Source: Anaerotruncus sp. (GTDB lineage Bacteria; Bacillota; Clostridia; Oscillospirales; Acutalibacteraceae). From it: 64,000 nt of DNA. Shown here piece by piece: positions 52,103 through 61,373 of this stretch (its first letter is position 1; each line of letters begins with the position of its first letter). The stretch is from the NCBI GenBank assembly GCA_022009795.1, contig CP091724.1, forward strand, positions 1,851,501 to 1,915,500. Direction: 5' to 3'. The notes beneath the pieces are model-generated. The model ran no database searches, was not told where the DNA came from, and worked only from the letters and a program-made list of their open reading frames with translations. The position numbers and the translations under genes were made by a program.

Positions 52103-52194
52103 TTTTGCTGAGCAGATGCTTGATTTCGGATTGCAAAACAGAGCACAATATGCTTTAGGCATATCGGGTTCGACTTCCGACTGCTTAAGCAAAA
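52103..52194 (+). ncRNA. Candidate structured leader RNA with tRNA-like T-arm, upstream of ftsE
   Basis: Outer helix: TTTTGC-TGAGCAG (52103-52115) pairs with CTGCTTA-A-GCAAAA (52181-52194), 13 bp with one bulged A and one G-T. Directly abutting its 3' strand is a hairpin TCGGG / TCCGA (52164-52168 and 52176-52180) with the 7-base loop TTCGACT, the exact layout of a tRNA T-arm on an acceptor stem. A further hairpin ATATGC/GCATAT (52148-52164) lies just 5' of it; it overlaps the T-arm by one base. I cannot fit a canonical anticodon arm (U33 is missing) or a D-stem, and no CCA is encoded. It may be a leader regulating ftsEX, a degenerate tRNA or chance. Confidence 0.35.
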
Positions 52195-52220
52195 CCGTCA
52201 ATAAAAGAGGTAGTTTTAAA

Positions 52221-53081
52221 GTGATTGAATTTCGTGATGTCACCAAGGTGTACGGCAGCAACGGCACCAAGGCACTCAACAATGTTAATATTAAAATCGA
52301 GGACGGAGAATTTGTTTTCGTTGTCGGCGCGTCGGGCGCGGGCAAAAGCACATTCTTAAAGCTTATTATGCACGAGGAAAAGCCCACAAGCGGCACGGTT
52401 ATCGTGGGCGATTATTCTTCGGACACTATTAAGAAAAAACAGGTTCCTTATTACAGAAGAACAATGGGCATCGTTTTCCAGGATTTCCGCCTTATCCCGA
52501 AAATGAGCGTTTATGATAATGTTGCGTTTGCAATGCGCGTTATCGGCGCAAAGGAAAAGGATATCAGAAAGCGCGTTCCCTATATTTTGCAGCTTGTTGG
52601 CCTTTCCCACAAGGCACGCTCAATGCCGAATGAACTTTCGGGCGGCGAGCAGCAGCGTGTGTCGCTTGCAAGGGCGCTTGTAAATAACCCCAAGCTTATC
52701 ATTGCGGACGAGCCTACGGGTAATGTCGATCCGGAAATGAGCCAGGAAATCGTTGAAATGCTCACAAAAATAAATAACGGCGGCACAACGGTTATTATGG
52801 TTACACACGAGCACAGCCTTGTGCGTGCTTTTCCGCGCCGCGTTATCGTTATTAAAAACGGCGAGGTTGTGTCGGATACTCCCGATCCCTCCCATGCTCA
52901 ATTTGAGTCGGACGAGCCTCAAAAATCCACCGATATGTATTTCTTTAACGAGGATGTTAAGCTCGGCAGCGATATAGAGGATATTTTCGATTCTATCGAA
53001 AGCGACAATAAATCAAATCCGGAAAATTCCGAAACTCCGGCAACACAGGCACAGGAAACTATTGACGGGGGTGAAGAATAA
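52221..53081 (+). CDS. ftsE: Cell division ATP-binding protein FtsE
   Basis: ATPase of the FtsEX complex, which activates peptidoglycan hydrolases at the membrane. 286 residues, intact. Walker A VVGASGAGKSTFLKLIM, Q-loop GIVFQDFRLIPKMSVYDNVA, signature LSGGEQQRVSLARAL, Walker B LIIADEPTGNVDP and switch His MVTHEH. After the ABC core there is an acidic tail of about 60 residues (NEDVKLGSDIEDIFDSIESD) that standard FtsE lacks. GTG at 52221 follows AGAGG. Its stop overlaps the ftsX start (TAATG). Confidence 0.93.
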   Translation: MIEFRDVTKVYGSNGTKALNNVNIKIEDGEFVFVVGASGAGKSTFLKLIMHEEKPTSGTVIVGDYSSDTIKKKQVPYYRRTMGIVFQDFRLIPKMSVYDNVAFAMRVIGAKEKDIRKRVPYILQLVGLSHKARSMPNELSGGEQQRVSLARALVNNPKLIIADEPTGNVDPEMSQEIVEMLTKINNGGTTVIMVTHEHSLVRAFPRRVIVIKNGEVVSDTPDPSHAQFESDEPQKSTDMYFFNEDVKLGSDIEDIFDSIESDNKSNPENSETPATQAQETIDGGEE

Positions 53082-54002
53082 TGAACGGTTCAAGTCTCAG
53101 ATATCTCTTTAAAGAGGGCTTCAGAAACACATGGTCAAACAGAATGATGAGTATTGCGTCAATCTGCGTTTTGATGAGCTGCCTTGTTCTTATCGGCTGC
53201 GCGTCAATGATCTTTCTTAATATAGAATCGCTCCTCGGCAGAATTGAGGAAGAAAATGTTGTTATGGTTTATATTCAGGACGGCACTGCCGACGCCGATA
53301 TAAACGCAATGGGCGATTCGCTTAAAAAAATGGACAATATTAAAGAAGTTGAGTTCGTTTCAAAGGAATCCGCTTGGCAGGAGCAGCTTGATACTATGGA
53401 AGAGGCTCAGGCTAAATTTTTTACGGAAATCAGCTCTGATATTCCGCTTCCGGATGCTTATAAGGTTACGGTAAACGATCTTTCTCAATTTGATTCTACG
53501 GTGAATCAAATCAAGCAGCTTCAGCATATAGACACCATCAGGGAAAATAAGGATTTGGCGCAAAAGCTTGTAACAATCAGGCACGGCGTTGAGGTTATTT
53601 CTGTTGTAATCGTTGCCGTTTTGCTTGCAATCAGCGTGTTCATTATTCAAAACACCATTAAAGCTTACCGTTTATTCAAGGCGCCTTGAGATAAGCATTA
53701 TGAAATCCGTGGGCGCAACAAACGGATTTGTGCGCCTGCCGTTTGTGGTTGAAGGCATGATTTTGGGCGTCATATCGGGTGTTATATCGCTCGGTCTTGT
53801 TTGGGCGTTTTACGAATTTGCAATCACCCAATTCGGCGATTTGATTTCGTCGCTCGGCCTTGAAGCGCTTAAATTTTCAAACTATGCATTGCCCATGCTC
53901 GGCATATTCATCGCAATCGGTATTGTAACCGGTGTAGGCGGTGCGTTGCTTTCAATGGGTAAATATCTGAATAAGGAAGGCAGTGAAAGGAATGGGCTCT
54001 AA
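53081..54002 (+). CDS. ftsX: Cell division protein FtsX
   Basis: Membrane subunit of FtsEX; its large extracellular loop contacts the hydrolase partner. About 307 residues with four helices: the first at ICVLMSCLVLIGCASMIFL, an extracellular domain rich in charged residues (DGTADADINAMGDSLKKM, LPDAYKVTVNDL), and three C-terminal helices with LEISIMKSVGATNGFVRLPF. One extra A near 53665 breaks the frame before LTVYSRRLEIS. The stop overlaps the start of the first M23 gene by 11 bases. Confidence 0.92.
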
Positions 54003-55230
54003 AAAACTCATTAAGGCTCTTTGCGTTCTTTTCAGCTGTTTTATGATTTTTTCAACCTCGTTTGCGGCAGAGGCACAATCAGTTTCCTCCCTTAAAAAGC
54101 GAAAAAGAAAAAATTCAGTCTAAATTAGAGCAGCAGCAAAAAGAAGCTTGATGCCCTTGAGGATAATATTTCAAATAATCAAACTTATGTTAATGAGCTT
54201 GTTAAAAAGGTTGATCTTTTTGCAGGATAAGCTTGATAATCTTGAGGACAGCAAAGCAGCTATTCAAAGCGAAATAAATTCCGTTCAAAGCGATATCGAT
54301 AACACGCAGGCGCAAATAGACGCCGCACAAAAGGAAATCGAAGCTAAGGAAAAGGAATTTGAAAGCATTTATCAGCAATATTGCCAGCGCCTTCGTGCAA
54401 TGTATATCTCCGGCAATGTTTCCACCCTTGAGGTGCTGCTTGAAAGCGGCGACATCAGCTCCGTGCTCACCCGCTCGGAAATGGTTAAGTGCGTTGCAAA
54501 GCAGGATAATGCCACTCTTGACACTCTTATGAAAAAGATGCAGGAGATTCAAAACGAAAAGCAGGAAATGGAAAAGGATAAGCTGAAGCTTGAGGAGGAT
54601 AAGAAAACCCTTACTCAGCGCAAGGCGGATCTTCAATCCTCCATAAATGATTATAATGCCTCGAAAAAAGAGCTTGACGCAGAGGTCTCCAAGGCGAATA
54701 CGGCAATTAAGAGCCTGAAAAGCGATAAAGCCGAAATGCAGGAGGCTATTTCCGCAAACAAAAACGAAATCAAGCAGATAGACGCCGATATCAGTGCCGC
54801 TCTTAATTCAAGCAGTGCAAATAAACCGGGCAGCGATAATTACACTCCCGGCACCGGCCAGCTCGGATATCCAACCAGTTATCACAGTATTTCAGCGGGA
54901 TATCCGAATTACAGCAGCGGCAGGTATCACGGCGGCGTTGATTTTCCGTGCCCTGTGGGAACGGCGGTTCACGCGGCGGATTCCGGCGTTGTTGTTCTTG
55001 CCAAAAACCTTAATTACAGCTATGGTCATTATATCGTTATCGATCACGGCAACGGGCTTTCAACTCTGTATGCGCACAACAGCAGCTTGTGCGTCAGCGT
55101 AGGTCAAAAGCGTTTCGAAAGGGCAGCTTATTGCGTATTCGGGTCAAACGGGCAATGCCACCGGCCCGCACTGCCATTTTGAGGTTCGCAAAAAAACGGC
55201 ACGCGCGTTAATCCTATGAGTTATCTTTAA
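53992..55230 (+). CDS. Coiled-coil M23 peptidoglycan hydrolase, first of three
   Basis: Secreted murein endopeptidase of the EnvC/CwlO-like layout and probable FtsEX client. About 412 residues: signal peptide (LIKALCVLFSCFMIFSTSFA), a long coiled coil (to about residue 270), a short Pro/Gly/Asn linker, and a C-terminal LytM/M23 domain. Zn ligands are kept: YHGGVDFPCPVG (H-x-x-x-D), YAHNS and GPHCHFEV (HxH). Frame breaks near 54105, 54140, 54225, 55110 and 55190. The coiled coil shares RLRAMYISGNVSTLEVLLES with the two paralogues. Starts inside ftsX. Confidence 0.88.
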
Positions 55231-55316
55231 AATTTAATAGTTTGAATTATCATTACAATGCTGTAAATAATATTTACATAAAAGCTATTTTTAATATATA
55301 ATGGGAAGTGGAGCTA

Positions 55317-56716
55317 ATGAAACGATTTGATATGCTTAAAAAGAGTGTGTGCGTTCTGTTGGCTTCACTCTTTCTTTTATCCGGTTCCTGCATAAGTGCG
55401 CCGGCTGCGGATGCCTCCGCAGCAAGCAAGCAGCAGGAGGCCGCGCTTATTGAGCAGCGCATTAAAGAGGCCGAAAACAAACTTGCCGAGCTTGGCGCAA
55501 AGTCTAAGGACACTCAGGAATATCTTGATACCCTCACGGAAAAAATATCATATCTTAATCAGCAATACGATATTGTAAGCAGTGAGGCCGAAACGGATAA
55601 AAAGCAAATTGAAACGCTGAAAAAAACATATGCGGATAACGAAGCGCAAATTGCCGATATAAAGGAGCAAATCGTTTCTCTCACCGCGCAAAGCGAAAAG
55701 GCAAGGCAGGAGTTTAACGATAATTATGCCGCCTATGCCAAGCGCATGCGTGCAATTTATATCAGCGGCGAAACAAATGTGCTTGCGTTTTTGCTTACGA
55801 GCAACGATATTTCTCAGCTGCTCACAAGGCTTGAAATGATTAAGCGCGTTTCCAAGCAGGACGGCAATTTGCTTTCCGATATAGACGATGAAATCAGCAC
55901 AATTCAATATTCGCAGCAGGAAATTTCAGACAGGCAAACAGAGCTTGAGGCAAATCAGCTGGAGCTTTCGGAAACTCAAAAAGCGCTTGAGGAAAAAGTG
56001 CCGGAGCTGGAAGAAAAGCAAAAAAGCCTTGCAGATAAAAAAAGGCGGAGCTTGATAAGGAGCGCAATCAGGCAAACACTCTGCTTGCAAGCCTGAATAA
56101 GCAAACGGGGAACTACACGGAATATCTTGAGGATAATAAAAAAGCAATGGAGCAGATTGACGCCGCAATTGCCGATGCCGAAAAGAAATACGACACCCCC
56201 ACCACCACAAAAAAAGAAACCACCACAAAGAATAATTCCGGCGGCACAACGGCACCGACCGCAACCGCCACAAAAAACAATCAAAACGAAGGTAAATATA
56301 TCAGCCTAACATATCCCGTGCCGTCGCAAACAAGAATAACCTGCGGCTTCCACGGCTACACGGGCCACAGCGGCGCTGATTTCAGCTGCCCCACAGGCTC
56401 AAAGGTTGTTGCCGCCGAATCGGGCACGGTTATTATTTCCGCGGATTTGCATGATGATAACGGTAATTACAGAAGCTACGGCAGATATATTGTTATAAAA
56501 CACGATAAAACAACATCCTCCGGCGCGGCGGTTTACACGCTCTATGCGCATAATTCCGAAAGGCTCGTTTCCGCCGGTCAGCATGTTGAAAAAGGGCAGC
56601 AAATCGCAAAATCCGGAAGCACCGGCAATTCCACCGGCCCGCATTGCCATTTTGAGGTGCGCACTCCGAGCTCATCGTATTCGGATTGCAAAAATCCCGC
56701 AAATTATCTGCCCTGA
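55317..56716 (+). CDS. Coiled-coil M23 peptidoglycan hydrolase, second of three
   Basis: Paralogue of the preceding gene, about 467 residues. Signal peptide (SVCVLLASLFLLSGSCIS, a Cys near cleavage leaves open a lipoprotein), coiled coil to about residue 285 with KRMRAIYISGETNVLAFLLT, and a Thr-rich linker (TPTTTKKETTTKNNSGGTTA) found only in this copy. The M23 domain keeps GHSGADFSCPTG, YAHNSERLVS and GPHCHFEV. One frame break at the A-run near 56040. ATG at 55317 follows GGAG. The upstream 86-base gap is AT-rich and may hold its own promoter. Confidence 0.88.
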
Positions 56717-56747
56717 TAAATCATAAAAATCAAAGGCGCTGAGTCAA

Positions 56748-58185
56748 ATGTTTTTTTAAAAAAATCAAATAAAAAAAGCACTTTCTCTTGTGCTGGCGAT
56801 TATCTGTGCTCTAACCTGCACTGCGGCAAACTGCACGGCAGTGCTTGCCGGGGAAACCACCACGGCTCATCAGGAAACCACCACGATGACCGAGGAGCAA
56901 AAAAAAGAAGAAGTGCGCAAAAAGCTTGAGGAGCAAAAAGCACTTCTTGATGCTGATTTAAAAAACGCCGAAAGCAAAATAGCCTCTCTTTCCGCCGAGT
57001 CAAAGGAAACCGAGGAATACATAGACGCGCTTGACACAAAAATCGGCATTATGAATAAACAGCTGACGCTGCTTGATGAGCAGGTTGTTGATCTTGAAGC
57101 CGATATCACAACGCTTCAAAGCGGTATAGATGAAAATCAGGCTCAGGCAGACGCTTTGCAGCAGGAGGTTGACAAGGTTCAATCTGCTCTTGATGAATTA
57201 AACAAAAAAATTCGCGGCGAAATATGACGCTTATCGTATCAGAATGAGGGCAATTTATATCTCCGGCGATTATAATCTTTTAACCGCTTTGCTTACCTGC
57301 AAGGATATTTCCGGCTTTCTCACAAGATATGAAATGATAAAAGCCGTTTCCAAAAACGATGCTCAGCTTATGAAAGAAATTCAGGAGCAAACCGCGCAAA
57401 TCCTTCAGCAGGAAAGCGATTTAACTCAAAAGAAATCCGAGCTGGACGATATTAAAAACTCCCTGCTTGCTCAGCAAAACGAGCTTAAATACAAGCAAAC
57501 CTCGCTTACTCAAACCCAGGAAAGCATAGCTTCCAAAAAAATCACTTTGGCGCAGGACCGTGCCGAAAGCGATCAGCTTTTTGCCATGCTCACGGCAAAA
57601 ACGGGAATGTATACCGAATACAGAAATGAGGATGCGGCGCTTACCGCGGCGGCGGAAAAGCAGCTGAACGATTTGATGAACGGCGTTATTTCCGCGGATG
57701 AGGTTAAGGATATCACCACCGGCAGCAGAAGCGATAATCCGAATGTTTCTTATAACAACACGGATGTTTATGCCAATTCGGACGGCGTTTATAATATGAC
57801 CTATCCCGTGCCCGGCCACTACACGGTTTCCGCAGGCTTCCCAAACTACAGCAACGGCAGCTATCACGGCGGCATTGATTTTCCGTGTGCGGTGGGCACA
57901 AAGGTTGTTGCGGCGCAAAAGGGCGTTGTGGCAGGCGTTCAAAGGCTTGATTACAGCTATGGCTATTATGTGCTTATCTATCACGGCACGGATGCAAGCG
58001 GCGCCAAGGTTTTCACTCTTTATGCGCACAATTCATCTATTCTCGTTTCGCCCGGCCAATCGGTTTATAAGGGCCAGCAGATAGCAAAATCGGGCAGCAC
58101 GGGCAATTCCACCGGGCCGCACTCGCATTTTGAAATCCGCGTGGGCAGCACAAGAATAAATCCGAAAAATTATTTAAGCCAATAA
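56748..58185 (+). CDS. Coiled-coil M23 peptidoglycan hydrolase, third of three
   Basis: Third tandem paralogue, about 478 residues. Signal peptide (LSLVLAIICALTCTAANC), a Thr-rich start of the mature part (GETTTAHQETTTMTEEQ), a coiled coil with RMRAIYISGDYNLLTALLTC, and an M23 domain with YHGGIDFPCAVG, YAHNSSILVS and GPHSHFEI; the HxH motif is HSH here versus HCH in the other two. Frame breaks near 56752-56760 (T and A runs at the start) and near 57215. The stop lies one base before the queH start. Confidence 0.88.
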
Positions 58186-58186
58186 T

Positions 58187-58843
58187 ATGAACAAAAATCA
58201 ATTACAGCAAAAAAAACAGAATCAATTATCGAAAATAATAAGAGAGAGCAGATTCTGCCCTCTCTTTTAATTCATGCATGCTGTGCGCCGTGTTCGAGCG
58301 CATGCCTTGAATATCTTAATAAATATTTTTAAAATCACCGTGTTTTTATTATAATCCCAACATCTCGCCTAAATCGGAATTCGATAAAAAGGCTTTGCAG
58401 AGGAAAAAAAGGTTGCTCAAAAAGCATGCCGTTTGAAAAATCCGGTTGATATTATAGACGGCGAATATGATTACAATGAATTTTTAAGCATAGCGCGCGG
58501 GCTTGAAGCCGTGCCGGAGGGCGGCGAACGCTGCTTTAAATGCTATCGCCTGCGGCTGGAGCAAACCGCAAAGCTTGCCAAGAAACGCGGCTTTGATTAT
58601 TTTTGTACCACGCTTTCCATAAGCCCGCTTAAAAATTCTCAAAAAATAAACGAAATCGGCTATGCCGTGGCAGAGGAATACGGCGTTGCGTGGCTGCCGT
58701 CCGATTTCAAGAAAAAAGAGGGCTATAAGCGATCGATAGAGCTTTCAAGGCAATATAATCTTTATCGCCAAAATTTTTGCGGCTGTGCATTTTCAAAGGC
58801 AGCCTCCGATAAAATAAAAGGGGAGGGCGAAATAAATGAATGA
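58187..58843 (+). CDS. queH: Epoxyqueuosine reductase QueH
   Basis: Reduces epoxyqueuosine to queuosine in tRNA, the last step of the modification pathway (non-orthologous replacement of QueG). About 217 residues after repair. Cys motifs for the Fe-S and metal sites: LLIHACCAPCSSACLEYL, ERCFKCYRLRLEQTA and QNFCGCAFSK, plus TVFYYNPNISPKSEF. Frame breaks near 58222, 58338 and 58408. No other queuosine genes are in the window. The start is one base after the third hydrolase and the stop overlaps the rarA start, so it is read in the same run of genes. Confidence 0.87.
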
Positions 58844-60106
58844 TCCGCTTGCTTCCAGAATAAGGCCGCAAGAGCTTTCTCAAGTGGTGGGTCAGCGCCA
58901 TTTGCTCGCTCCCGGCAAGCCGCTTTATAATATGATTGAAAGCGGCAATATTCCCAATTTAATATTTTACGGTCCTTCGGGCACGGGCAAAACCACTGTG
59001 GCGTCAATTATTGCAAAGCGCACAAATCGCACGTTGTTTAAGCTAAACGGCACAAATGCCTCAACAAAGGATATTAAGGATATTGTTTCAAGGCTCGACA
59101 CATTTGAAACCCCAAACGGCGTGCTGCTTTATCTTGATGAAATTCAGTATTTTAATAAGCGCCAGCAGCAAAGCCTGCTTGAATATATCGAAAACGGAAA
59201 AATCGCATTGATTGCCTCCACCACGGAAAATCCTTATTTCTATATTTATCCCGCCGTGCTTTCGCGCTCAACAGTGTTTGAATTTAAAAGCGTTTCGGCT
59301 GCCGATGTTGCGCCCGCCGTGCGCCGCGGATTTGATATTTTGGCTAAGGAAAATGAAACCGCCGTTTTGGTTGACGATGATGCGGTTGCAAGAATATCGG
59401 CAGGCTGCGGCGGCGATGTTCGCAAAGCGATGAACAGTGTTGAAAATTGCTTTTTCTCCTGCCGCTCGGAAAACGGAGAAAAGCATATTACGGCTCAGCT
59501 CGCGGCTGAATTAACTCAGTCAAGCGCAATTAAATATGACCGTGAGGGCGATGAGCATTACGATATAATTTCGGCATATCAAAAAAGTATGCGCGGCTCG
59601 GATCCGGATGCCGCATTGCATTATCTTGCAAGGCTTTTGCAGGCGGGCGATTTGCCGTCTGCCTGCCGCCGCCTTATGGTTTGCGCCTGCGAGGATGTGG
59701 GGCTTGCTTATCCACAGATAATTCCGATTGTTAAAGCCGCGGTGGATGCCGCAATGATGGTTGGATTGCCCGAGGCAAGAATTCCGCTTGCAGATGCCGT
59801 TATCCTTGTTGCGTCGGCTCCGAAAAGCAATGCGGGCGAGGCGGCTATTGACGCGGCAATGGCGGATGTGCAGCAGGGAAATTGCGGCTCTGTGCCGAGA
59901 AATTTGCAAAATAAGCACTTTGACGGCGAAGATGCGGCGGTTAAGGGGCAGTTTTATGTTTATCCCCACAGCTTTGAAAATCATTGGGTGCGGCAGCAAT
60001 ATTTGCCGGATGCAATTAAAAACAAAAAGTATTATGTGCCGGGTGAAAATAAAAAAACGAGCAGGCATTTAAGGCTTATTGGGATAAAATTAAGGGTAAG
60101 AAATAG
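58836..60106 (+). CDS. rarA: Replication-associated recombination protein RarA (MgsA/WRNIP1 family AAA+ ATPase)
   Basis: AAA+ ATPase acting at stalled replication forks. About 422 residues. PLASRIRPQELSQVVGQRHL, Walker A FYGPSGTGKTTVASII, Walker B VLLYLDEIQYFNKRQQQSLL, sensor 1 ALIASTTENPYF and the C-terminal tetramer region (CRRLMVCACEDVGLAYPQ, LPEARIPLADAVILVA). One indel in the A-run near 60053-60059 alters the end; repair gives QAFKAYWDKIKGKK and a stop at 60106. Start ATG at 58836 with GGGGAGGG ahead. Confidence 0.92.
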
Positions 60107-60148
60107 TTTTTGCCGCTTTGAATTATGCGGCGCAGAAAGGCATTTAAA

Positions 60149-60788
60149 TTGACTAAAAAAGAAAGAGCACTTGCGGCTGTAAATCTGCTTCGCGAAATGT
60201 ATCCGAATGCGATTTGCTCGCTCAATTATGAATTCCCGTTTCAGCTTTTGGTGGCCGTGCGCCTTTCCGCACAGTGCACCGATGCAAGGGTTAATCTTGT
60301 TACTCCGGCGCTGTTTGAGCGGTATAAAACAATAGAGGATTTTGCAAATGCCGATCCTGCCGAGGTGGGAAAATACATATATTCCTGCGGCTTTTACAAA
60401 AGCAAAGCGGAATCCATAGTGGGCATGGCTCAAAAGATTCTTGCCGATTACAACGGTGAGGTGCCCGATAATATCGATGATTTGCTCACCCTGCCGGGAG
60501 TCGGCAGAAAAACGGCTAATTTAATTGTGGGCGATATATACGGCAAAGCCGCCATTGTGGTGGATACGCATTGCATACGCATCACAAACAGGCTCGGCCT
60601 TGTGGCGGAAAAAGACCCGAAAAAAATAGAATTTGCGCTCAAAAAAATAATTCCTGCGCAGGAGGGCTCGGATTTTTGCCACAGAATTGTTCTTTTCGGC
60701 AGAGAGGTCTGCACGGCAAGAAATCCAAAGTGCGATGATTGTCGTTTGGCTCAAATTTGCAAAAAAACAGGAGTAAAAAAAGAAATGA
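60149..60788 (+). CDS. nth: Endonuclease III
   Basis: Base-excision repair glycosylase/AP lyase for oxidised pyrimidines. About 212 residues. Helix-hairpin-helix LPGVGRKTANLIVG with the catalytic Lys, catalytic Asp in IVVDTHCIRITNRL, and the 4Fe-4S motif CTARNPKCDDCRLAQIC. TTG at 60149 is the start, with AGAAAGG upstream. As written the frame continues into the next gene; shortening the A7 run near 60776-60782 by one gives a TGA at 60786 that overlaps the following ATG, the expected end. Confidence 0.92.
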
Positions 60789-61304
60789 CGGAGAATATCA
60801 ACAGCGAAAATGTTATTTTGATCGGTATGCCGGGTGCGGGCAAATCCACCTGCGGCGTGCTTGCGGCAAAGCTCTTGCTTAAAAATTTTTTTGACACAGA
60901 TTTGCTTATTCAAAGCAGGGAAAGAAAGCGCCTTCAGCAGATTATTGATGAAAGCGGCCTTGCTTATTTTTAAAAAAAGGCCGAGGAGGAGGCGATTCTT
61001 TCCCTTGATATTGCGGGAGCGGTTATCGCCACGGGCGGCAGCGCTGTTTACAGCGATGCGGCAATGTGCCATTTAAAGAAAACCGGCAAGGTGATTTATT
61101 TGCATTTGAGCTTTGAAGAAATGCAAAATCGCATAAATAATTTAAGCTCACGCGGAATAGCGCTTGAAAACGGCGAAACTTTGCGCGATATGTATGATAA
61201 AAAGATTGCCGCTTTATGAAAAGTATGCAGATGCGGTTATTGATTGCTGCGGCAACAGCATTGAAACCACGGTTGAAAAAATCATTGCCGCCGTTCAAAA
61301 ATAA
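60785..61304 (+). CDS. aroK: Shikimate kinase
   Basis: Phosphorylates shikimate at the 3-OH in aromatic amino acid synthesis. About 173 residues. P-loop VILIGMPGAGKSTCGVLAA, FFDTDLLIQSRE (Asp pair), IATGGSAVYSDAAM (shikimate-binding GG) and RLPLYEKYADAVID. Frame breaks near 60970 (a T/A run giving a false stop) and in the A-run near 61203. ATG at 60785 has GGAG at a suitable distance, supporting a separate gene and not a fusion to nth. Confidence 0.87.
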
Positions 61305-61307
61305 TAC

Positions 61308-61337
61308 TTGAACAAAGGTGTGCAATTGTGCTATTAT
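61308..61337 (+). promoter_or_regulatory. Promoter of guaB
   Basis: TTGAAC (61308-61313), 18-base spacer and TATTAT (61332-61337), with TG just before the -10; 37 bases before the guaB start. The short leader leaves no room for a purine riboswitch. Confidence 0.6.
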
Positions 61338-61373
61338 AAATAAAATAATTTTTAAATACAGGAGGATAACCAT

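Noticed and set aside
52109..52188. Ordinary tRNA gene
   Set aside because: Acceptor and T-arm geometry fit, but the anticodon loop lacks U33, the D-stem cannot be formed well and no CCA follows; kept only as a leader-RNA candidate.
61305..61373. Purine riboswitch before guaB
   Set aside because: Promoter -10 lies only about 37 bases from the start codon, too short for a purine aptamer.
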